From JAXGMV01 sp040772085 (lineage in GTDB: Bacteria; Chloroflexota; Anaerolineae; Anaerolineales; Anaerolineaceae): 64,000 nucleotides of DNA. This document shows, one piece after another, positions 58,028 through 64,000 of the stretch. The position numbers and the translations under genes are program-made. Numbering within the stretch: position 1 is the first letter of the stretch; each line of letters begins with the position of its first letter. Below the pieces are notes generated by a model. The model ran no database searches and was not told where the DNA came from. It saw nothing but the letters and a program-made list of their open reading frames with translations. The stretch is from positions 1,116,001 through 1,180,000 of the forward strand of contig JAXGYU010000001.1 of NCBI GenBank assembly GCA_040772085.1, written 5' to 3'.

Positions 58028-58231
58028 ATGAAAAAAATAACCCTCAATGTCCCCGGCATCAGTTGCAACCACTGTGTCCATACCATCAAGACCGAATTGT
58101 CCGACTTGGCCGGCGTAAAAAGCGTGACCGCGGACGCGCAAACCAAGCTTGTCGAGGTTGAATTTGAAGACCCCGCCAGCGAAAACGCTATCCGCGAGCT
58201 GCTGCAGGAGATCAACTACCCTGCTATGTAA
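58028..58231 (+). CDS. copZ: Copper chaperone CopZ
   Basis: A 67-residue HMA-fold protein with the metal-binding motif GISCNHC (Cys13, Cys16). It carries Cu(I) to CopA and to CsoR. SD AAGGAG lies 6 bases before ATG 58028; a longer frame from 57995 overlaps csoR and lacks that SD. Gap of 10 bp to csoR. Confidence 0.94.
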   Translation: MKKITLNVPGISCNHCVHTIKTELSDLAGVKSVTADAQTKLVEVEFEDPASENAIRELLQEINYPAM

Positions 58232-58255
58232 TAGCCGGAACGAAGGTGAGTGAAT

Positions 58256-60676
58256 ATGGCTGAAAAGCAAACATTAATCCTACCCATTACTGGTATGACG
58301 TGCGCCAACTGTGTCTTCACGGTTGAACGCAGTCTGAAAAAACAGGCGGGCGTTGAATCTGCCGCTGTCAATCTCTCTTCCGAGCGCGCGACGGTTGAGT
58401 ACGACCCGGCCCAGACCAGTCTGGAAGACCTGATCGGACGTGTCGAAAAAGCCGGCTACTCGGTCACAACGGCTGAAGAAAGTTTCGCGCTCAACGGCAT
58501 GTCTGACGACAATGACGCGCGGGCGATCGAAAAGGCTTTAACCAATCTGGACGGCATCCTGTCGGCTCAGGTCAGTTACGCCACATCAAAGGCGCTGATC
58601 CGTTTTATTCCGACGGTTATCAGCGACACTGAGATCGTATCCGCCATCAGCCGCGCTGGCTTCTCGGTCGAAGAAGGCGGTCTCGAGCGGGTAGACGCGG
58701 AAGGTCTCGCCAGACAGCGCGAGATCGATGAGCAGAAGCGGATGCTGATCATTGGCATCATCTTCACCCTGCCGCTCTTTTTGCTCTCCATGGCGCGTGA
58801 CTTCAACCTTCTGCCGGCCAGCCTGGGGCACGCCTCGTGGTTCAACTGGCTGCTCTTCGCGCTTGCCACACCAGTCCAGTTTTACGTCGGCAAAAATTAT
58901 TATGCCGGCGCCTGGAAATCGCTGCGCAACGGCTCGGCGAACATGGATGTGCTGGTCGCGCTCGGCAGTTCCGCCGCTTATTTCTACTCCATCCCCGTGC
59001 TGCTGGGACTGCTGCCTGGTCATGTGTATTTTGAAACATCAGCCGTCATCATCACGCTGATCAAAGTCGGGAAGTACCTAGAGGCGGTCAGCCGCGGACG
59101 GACCAGCATGGCCATCCGCAGGCTGATGGCTTTGCAGCCCAAGCTGGCGACTGTCGAAAGAAACGGCGTGGAGCAGGAAATCCCCGTTGCCGAGGTGCAA
59201 GTCGGCGATCTGGTCATCGTGCGTCCCGGCGAACGGGTAGCGGTGGACGGACTGGTCGTGGAAGGCAACTCCTCAGTCGATGAATCAATGCTGACCGGCG
59301 AATCGATGCCGGTTGACAAGGCGCCCGGCTCACATGTGATCGGCGCGACCATCAACAAGCTTGGCATGCTCAAGTTCAACGCCGAGCGCATTGGCAAGGA
59401 TACCGTTCTGGCACAGATCATCCGGCTGGTCGAACAGGCTCAGGGCAGCAAGGCGCCGATCCAGAAGCTGGTTGACAAAATCTCGGCGATCTTTGTGCCG
59501 GCAGTTGTGATTATCGCAGTGATCACCTTCGCGGTCTGGTTCTGGCTGGTGCCGGCGCCGGTTGACCCGCAAATGAGTCAGTTCACGCGCGCGCTGATCA
59601 ACATGGTCGCGGTTCTGGTGATCGCCTGTCCGTGTGCCATGGGGCTCGCGACGCCGACCGCCATCATGGTTGGAACAGGCGTTGGCGCCGAGCATGGCAT
59701 CCTGATCAAGAACGGCGAGGCGCTGGAGCGCGCCGGCAAAGTGAAGACCGTCGTCTTCGACAAGACCGGCACGATCACGCGCGGTCTGCCAGAGGTGACG
59801 GCGATCGCCATGCTGACCAGTTCATTCGACGAGAACGAGCTGATCCGCCTGGCAGCATCGGTCGAAAAAGGCAGTGAACATCCGCTCGGCGGCGCCATCC
59901 GCGCCAAAGCGACTGAACGTGGTCTGGTATTGAGCGACCCGGTCGGATTCAAAGCCATCCCTGGCAGCGGCGTGGAAGCGACGGTTGACGGACACCTCAT
60001 CAGAGTTGGTAACCTGCAGAGCGCTGCCGAGATCATCAGGAAATCAACGGCAGATCTGGTGGACAGGCTGCAATCAACTGGTCAGACCGTGATTGTTGTC
60101 AAGGTTGATGGATCCTCAGCGGGCATCATCGCGCTCGCGGATGTGATCAAGGAGAATTCGAAGTCCGCGATTAATGAATTAAAGGTGCTGGATCTCGAAG
60201 TCGTGATGCTGACCGGCGATAATGATAAGACTGCTCAGGCTATCGCCCACCGGGCGGGCATTGACGAAGTGCTGGCTGAGGTCCAGCCGGCAGAGAAGTC
60301 CGAGGAGATCGCCAAGCTTCAAAAGGCCGGCAAGGTCGTTGCCATGGTCGGCGATGGCGTGAATGACGCGATCGCGCTGGCTCAATCGGACGTGGGTATT
60401 GCCATCGGCACGGGGACCGATGTCGCCATCGCCTCGGCGCCCATTGTGCTGATGAGCGGAGATTTGCTCGGCGTCCCCCGCGCGATCACCCTGTCACGGG
60501 CGACGCTCAGGACGATCAAACAAAACTTATTCTGGGCATTCTTCTACAATACCATCCTGATCCCGGCTGCGGCGCTGGGTCTGCTGAACCCGATGCTGGC
60601 GGCCGGCGCCATGGCGTTCAGCAGCATCTTCGTTGTACTGAACAGCCTGCGGCTCAGGCGCATCAATCTGAAATAA
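58256..60676 (+). CDS. copA: Copper-exporting P1B-type ATPase CopA
   Basis: About 806 residues. The first HMA domain has GMTCANC (Cys16, Cys19). A second HMA-like domain (about 75-140) lacks the CxxC (GMSDDNDARAIEK). Eight membrane helices follow, with the CPC motif VIACPCAMGLATP, the phosphorylation site FDKTGTITRGLPEV, the SEHPLGGAI HP motif, MLTGDN and MVGDGVNDAIALA. It exports Cu(I). I start at ATG 58256, with GGTGAG upstream; the GTG at 58250 is an alternative. A terminator follows at 60692. Confidence 0.95.
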   Translation: MAEKQTLILPITGMTCANCVFTVERSLKKQAGVESAAVNLSSERATVEYDPAQTSLEDLIGRVEKAGYSVTTAEESFALNGMSDDNDARAIEKALTNLDGILSAQVSYATSKALIRFIPTVISDTEIVSAISRAGFSVEEGGLERVDAEGLARQREIDEQKRMLIIGIIFTLPLFLLSMARDFNLLPASLGHASWFNWLLFALATPVQFYVGKNYYAGAWKSLRNGSANMDVLVALGSSAAYFYSIPVLLGLLPGHVYFETSAVIITLIKVGKYLEAVSRGRTSMAIRRLMALQPKLATVERNGVEQEIPVAEVQVGDLVIVRPGERVAVDGLVVEGNSSVDESMLTGESMPVDKAPGSHVIGATINKLGMLKFNAERIGKDTVLAQIIRLVEQAQGSKAPIQKLVDKISAIFVPAVVIIAVITFAVWFWLVPAPVDPQMSQFTRALINMVAVLVIACPCAMGLATPTAIMVGTGVGAEHGILIKNGEALERAGKVKTVVFDKTGTITRGLPEVTAIAMLTSSFDENELIRLAASVEKGSEHPLGGAIRAKATERGLVLSDPVGFKAIPGSGVEATVDGHLIRVGNLQSAAEIIRKSTADLVDRLQSTGQTVIVVKVDGSSAGIIALADVIKENSKSAINELKVLDLEVVMLTGDNDKTAQAIAHRAGIDEVLAEVQPAEKSEEIAKLQKAGKVVAMVGDGVNDAIALAQSDVGIAIGTGTDVAIASAPIVLMSGDLLGVPRAITLSRATLRTIKQNLFWAFFYNTILIPAAALGLLNPMLAAGAMAFSSIFVVLNSLRLRRINLK

Positions 60677-60691
60677 CAGAAATTGATGATC

Positions 60692-60724
60692 AAAAAAGGG
60701 CTGGTTCAGAACCAGCCCTTTTTC
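60692..60724. terminator. Bidirectional terminator between copA and corA
   Basis: AAAAAAGGGCTGGTT ... AACCAGCCCTTTTTT: perfect 9-bp stem with A-run and T-run on either side. The corA stop lies within it, so it ends both convergent transcripts. Confidence 0.95.
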
Positions 60725-61680
60725 TTGAAGAACAACAGCATACCCGCGCCAATCAGGAAGAATACCAGCCAGATCATCGGGTAGCCGAGAATCCACTCCA
60801 GTTCGGGCATGTGTTTGAAGTTCATGCCATACACACCGGCGACAAAGGAAAGCGGCAGGAAAATCGTTGAAACGACCGTCAGCGCTTTCATCACCTCGTT
60901 CAAGCGCAGCGATGTGGAGTTGAGATAAATGTCCATCGCGCCGCTGGCGATATCGCGGATGCCGTCGATCAGCTCATACAGCCGCACCAGGTGGTCATAA
61001 ATGTCGCGGAAGTAGATCTGGCGCTCGGGCGTAATCTGTGAAAATTCATTGCGCGTCAGCCGCACCATGATCTCACGTTCGGGCGCGACGATGCGCCTCA
61101 AGCTGAGCATGCTGTGCTTGAGTCTGATGATCTCATCCAGCACGTCGCGTTTGGGTTTGTCGAGCACCTGATCCTCAAGTCGCTCCATGGATTCCTCGAG
61201 CTGGTCGAGCACCGGCGTGTAATCGTCCACCAGGGTATCGATAACGGCATGGCAGAGGAAGTCCGGTCCGGATTGGTGCAGTCTTTCATCTTTTACCATC
61301 AGAGACCAGACCCGCTCAACTGGATGCATGCTCTCCGCGCGATGCGATGTGACGAGGTAGTTATGCCCCAGAAAAATATCCAGCTCCGCCGTCGTCAGCT
61401 CATGTGAAACCGGCACATAACGGATATCGTGCATCACAATAAAAATGTGATCATGAAATTGATCCACTTTGGGAACCTGGAAGCCGGTGCTGATAGCGTC
61501 CTCAATCGCGAGCGGATGAAAATGGAAAATGTCGCCCAGCAGATGCTGCATCATCTCGGGCGGCTCATTCTCGACACTCACCCAGAGCAGCCCGTCATTG
61601 TTGGCAATCGCCGCCCGCATCTGATCTTCAGACAGCGATTCCCGCATCTCATCCTGGTGATAATAGACAGACCGGATCAT
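60706..61680 (-). CDS. corA: CorA-family magnesium/cobalt transporter
   Basis: A 324-residue CorA-type channel: large cytoplasmic N-terminal domain, then two C-terminal helices with the signature GVYGMNF between them (GMN motif about residue 284). A C-terminal basic tail (FFKKKGWF) is normal. It takes up Mg2+ (or Co2+/Ni2+) as a pentamer. I start at ATG 61680 because AAGGAGCAGG lies directly upstream. A longer Arg-rich frame is rejected. Confidence 0.93.
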   Translation of the reverse strand: MIRSVYYHQDEMRESLSEDQMRAAIANNDGLLWVSVENEPPEMMQHLLGDIFHFHPLAIEDAISTGFQVPKVDQFHDHIFIVMHDIRYVPVSHELTTAELDIFLGHNYLVTSHRAESMHPVERVWSLMVKDERLHQSGPDFLCHAVIDTLVDDYTPVLDQLEESMERLEDQVLDKPKRDVLDEIIRLKHSMLSLRRIVAPEREIMVRLTRNEFSQITPERQIYFRDIYDHLVRLYELIDGIRDIASGAMDIYLNSTSLRLNEVMKALTVVSTIFLPLSFVAGVYGMNFKHMPELEWILGYPMIWLVFFLIGAGMLLFFKKKGWF

Positions 61681-61729
61681 CCTGCTCCTTTGCACTCCAT
61701 CAGAAACCAGCTCTTGTGGAACCCCATGT

Positions 61730-62197
61730 CTATTCGTGAATGTCCTTTGGCTGACCCGGCTGCGGCTCAGGTTTGTCCGCGGGCGGCGTCGGCTCTTCCT
61801 TCGCCGGCGGCTCGTCCGGCGTTTCCTCAACCCGGTTGACCATTTTGTGCAGCGAAGCCGTCAGGTCGCGCACCGCGTCGAGCACATGCGGCCGAACCTC
61901 TTCGACGACTTTCTCGCCGGCATCAATGACTGAATCAGACACGCGTTTCAGATCATCACTAAGCTTCTGCGCGCGCGGCGTATCGGTCTGCTCCTTAATG
62001 TAGGCGTTCAGATCGTCAGCCATACTTTGCAGTTTGACCTGCACCCGATTGATTTGCGCCTGGTTGGCCTCGTCATTCCATGACGCGCGGACGGCAGCGG
62101 TCAAACTGTCTCCCAAAGCCTGAAACTGCTTGCCGACCTCATCCCAGGCGTCCGTCGATTTACGGTGTTGATTCTCCTGCTGCTTTTGCTCGTCCAT
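61730..62197 (-). CDS. Helical protein of unknown function
   Basis: A 155-residue, highly charged, mostly helical protein with a Pro/Glu-rich C-terminus (EEPTPPADKPEPQPGQPKD). Amphipathic segments such as KLSDDLKRVSDSVIDAGEKV recall apolipoprotein-like or CsbD-like stress proteins. No family is recognised. SD AAGGAG lies 8 bases upstream of ATG. It sits between alr and corA. Confidence 0.7.
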   Translation of the reverse strand: MDEQKQQENQHRKSTDAWDEVGKQFQALGDSLTAAVRASWNDEANQAQINRVQVKLQSMADDLNAYIKEQTDTPRAQKLSDDLKRVSDSVIDAGEKVVEEVRPHVLDAVRDLTASLHKMVNRVEETPDEPPAKEEPTPPADKPEPQPGQPKDIHE

Positions 62198-62236
62198 TTT
62201 TATTACTCCTTTGCTACCAATAACCTTAAATGAATT

Positions 62237-63343
62237 TCACCCATTCAAATAATATCTGGGCACACGCGGATGCACAAGACAGACATTCGAGGCGGCAGAT
62301 TTCCAGATCTTCTTCAGCTCCTGATGCGTGATCTCCTCGCCGCCGGAGCGTCCGATGATCGTCACTTCGGTGCCGAGCGGATAAGGTCCGGGCATCGAGA
62401 TCATCATATGGTCCATGCAAATCACGCCGACAACCGGCATGGCTTTGCCGTCGATCAGCACGCGGGTACCGGGGTCGCGGTGATAGCTATCGCCGTGACC
62501 AACGGGAACCACGCCGATCCATTCGCCGGCTTTGGTGACGTAATTCTGACCGTAGCCAATGCCCCAGCCAGCCGGGAACTGCCGGCAGGACATCAGCCGG
62601 GCTTTCCAGCTCATGGCAGTCTTGAGCTTCATCGACAAGGGAACCTCAGGATTGCGGGCGTAAATGCCATATATCATGCCACCGATGCGCACCATGTTGA
62701 AGTAAGCCTCGGGCCAGTTGAGAATACCGCCAGAATTACACAGGTGCTTCCAGCGCAGACGAATGCCGGCGCCTTCAACTGCCTCAATTGCTGATTTGAA
62801 TCGTTCGATCTGCAGCGGCGTCAGGCTGTCGCCTTTTTCGGCGAACGGCAGGTGGCTGTAGATACCGTCAATGCGAATGCCACCCGCCAGCAAGGCTGCC
62901 TGCGCCAAAATCAATGCCTGCTCGGCGAAGACGCCGAAACGTCCCATGGCGGTATCCAGCTTCAGATGCACATCCAGCACCTTGCCCAGCTCTTTCGCCT
63001 TGCTCGAGATCCACTCAATCTGCTCGAAGGCATACAGGGGCAGGGTAAGGTTGTAATTGAAGCACATCTCGAGCTCTTCAGGCACTGCCCCGCCGAAGAC
63101 GAGAATTGGAGCAGTGATGCCTGCCTGACGCAGTTCTACCCCTTCGAACGGCCTGACCACCCCCAGCCAGGTGCCGCCCGCTTTGAGAAAGGTACGCGCG
63201 ACTTCAACCGCGCCATGTCCATAGCCGTTGTCCTTGACGACCGCCAGCCCGGGCACTTTAACGGCGTCCAGAATGGCATGACTGTTATGTTCAATGGCGG
63301 CTAAATCAATTTCGAGCCAGGTCTGATCGGGGTGGTTTGCCAT
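62237..63343 (-). CDS. alr: Alanine racemase
   Basis: A 368-residue PLP enzyme. The Lys motif is LAVVKDNGYGHGA (Lys37; the usual K-x-D/N-A/G-Y-G-H-G). The catalytic Tyr on the opposite face is in GIGYGQNYVTKAGEW. VVGVICMDHMMISMP has the phosphate-binding and MD motifs. It makes D-alanine for peptidoglycan. SD AAGGAGCC lies 8 bases upstream of ATG. The other family enzymes (serine racemase) are less likely. Confidence 0.95.
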   Translation of the reverse strand: MANHPDQTWLEIDLAAIEHNSHAILDAVKVPGLAVVKDNGYGHGAVEVARTFLKAGGTWLGVVRPFEGVELRQAGITAPILVFGGAVPEELEMCFNYNLTLPLYAFEQIEWISSKAKELGKVLDVHLKLDTAMGRFGVFAEQALILAQAALLAGGIRIDGIYSHLPFAEKGDSLTPLQIERFKSAIEAVEGAGIRLRWKHLCNSGGILNWPEAYFNMVRIGGMIYGIYARNPEVPLSMKLKTAMSWKARLMSCRQFPAGWGIGYGQNYVTKAGEWIGVVPVGHGDSYHRDPGTRVLIDGKAMPVVGVICMDHMMISMPGPYPLGTEVTIIGRSGGEEITHQELKKIWKSAASNVCLVHPRVPRYYLNG

Positions 63344-63395
63344 GAGGTGCAGGCTCCTTGAATGAGTGATTTATTACCTGAAATTATAGTACGAG

Positions 63396-63423
63396 AAAAA
63401 AGCCCGCTCCAGTTTGAGCGGGC
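63396..63423 (-). terminator. Intrinsic terminator after the NBR1-like gene
   Basis: On the minus strand GCCCGCTC ... GAGCGGGC (63402-63423) is followed by TTTTTT (63396-63401), 21 bp past the stop. The loop is 6 bases. Confidence 0.92.
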
Positions 63424-63444
63424 TTGTCTGTGTCAGATGACGGG

Positions 63445-64000
63445 CTAAATTGGCTGGTAGCCGAATGCCGCGTGACCATTCTTGATCGGCACGCCGGCGT
63501 CGTTATAGATCTGGAAATAGAAGACCTGATAAGACATATCTTCAGAACCGTATGCCCAGAGCATGAACTCAAACTTCTCGCCCGGGTTGACCTGTCGGTC
63601 GATGATCTGCTCCTGCTGGACGGTGATATATTCGCCCTCGTGACCGGTCAGCACCAGCTTGCTGCCGGCATACCAGGGGATGGTGCCTACATTCTGGAAC
63701 ATGATGGTGATGCTGAAATTCTCATTCGGTTCAAATTTGTTGCGGTTGACCGGGAAGGTGCCCATCGAGAGCAGCTTGGCTTCCAGCAGCGGCACGGTAG
63801 CGGTTGGCATGGGTGTATTGGACGGCAATGGTGTGAACGTCGGTTCCGGCGTAAAGGTCTGGGTTGGGGTAGGCTCCGGTGTAGGTGTCGATGAGGGATA
63901 GAGGAACGCATTGGTCGTCATTGCCACGACCTGGGCGGTCACGGCGCCTGCAATGGCTGTCTGCTGTGCCAGTATCGGATCTTCCTTGGGGCCAAAACAT
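63445..64000 (-). CDS. Lipoprotein-like protein with NBR1-type Ig domain, N-terminus beyond window
   Basis: Open frame reaching the right edge. The visible part begins CFGPKEDPILAQQTAIAGAV; the Cys could be the lipidated Cys of a lipoprotein cut by the edge. A Thr/Pro-rich spacer follows, then a beta-sandwich with FEPNENFSITIMFQNVGTIPW ... VNPGEKFEFMLWAYG, the strand and Trp pattern of the NBR1 central domain seen in Chloroflexota exported proteins. Likely on the cell surface, role unknown. A GTG at 63940-63942 is a possible internal start but the frame is open upstream. Confidence 0.75.
   Translation of the reverse strand, partial: CFGPKEDPILAQQTAIAGAVTAQVVAMTTNAFLYPSSTPTPEPTPTQTFTPEPTFTPLPSNTPMPTATVPLLEAKLLSMGTFPVNRNKFEPNENFSITIMFQNVGTIPWYAGSKLVLTGHEGEYITVQQEQIIDRQVNPGEKFEFMLWAYGSEDMSYQVFYFQIYNDAGVPIKNGHAAFGYQPI

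Overview
The window looks like a chromosomal segment of a Chloroflexota bacterium, most likely Anaerolineae. This is inferred from GC-rich coding sequence, many uncharacterised multi-membrane proteins, lipoproteins with Thr/Pro-rich spacers and an NBR1-like domain, a bacterial Elp3 and TPR proteins of a type common there. No search was run, so the taxon is an inference. The gene content is mostly housekeeping or accessory. No phage, insertion sequence or CRISPR array was seen.

Layout. 1-840: start of an exported protein with a VWA-like fold (cut by the edge). 1035-6856, minus strand: Crp/Fnr regulator, three small membrane proteins, a heme-copper-oxidase-like membrane protein, a SUMF1-fold lipoprotein and a heme O synthase (cluster A). 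7013-11944: NfeD/stomatin pair, GNAT, SWIM, MazG-like, Nudix, VOC, DUF559 and DinB genes. 12058-13917: TypA. 14051-23095: glycosyltransferases, two large polytopic membrane proteins and an S41-like protein. 23153-27662: a GyrA-tail-like protein, an Hsp70-like protein and three TPR paralogues. 27692-35744, minus: cytochrome c maturation (ccm) operon. 35862-38272: divergent Elp3 and Trm9-like genes. 38196-42271: LuxR regulator, lysine 2,3-aminomutase, FkbM methyltransferase, aldo/keto reductase. 42272-43350: intergenic repeat array. 43351-48530, minus: CcrM-like methylase, GalE, polytopic and family 2 glycosyltransferases. 48773-53612, plus: second Crp/Fnr, oxidase-like, SUMF1 lipoprotein, heme O synthase module (cluster B) with a further membrane protein. 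53620-57628: HAD, tRNA-Lys, PspC, HtrA, class II aldolase. 57742-60676: CsoR-CopZ-CopA copper operon. 60706-64000: CorA, a helical protein, alanine racemase, and a partial NBR1-like lipoprotein.

Main discovery candidate: clusters A and B are paralogous modules with the same core order (regulator, HCO-like protein, SUMF1 lipoprotein, heme O synthase). In each, the intergenic gap after the regulator holds an inverted repeat with a 4-bp spacer, as Crp/Fnr sites have. In both cases its centre falls 41.5 bp upstream of the start predicted from a TATACT or TATGCT -10 box, the class II activator position. The half-sites differ, suggesting each regulator drives its own module. The HCO-like proteins keep histidines in the order of the oxidase fold but lack the cross-linked Tyr and one CuB His. 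The SUMF1 lipoproteins lack the catalytic Cys pair. This suggests a stress-regulated, heme O-dependent gas reductase or sensor that I cannot assign to a described family.

Other points of note: a Cys-type CcmE together with CcmH in one ccm operon; head-to-head Elp3 and Trm9-like genes with leaderless-type promoters; and duplication of the 3' end of a tRNA-Lys.
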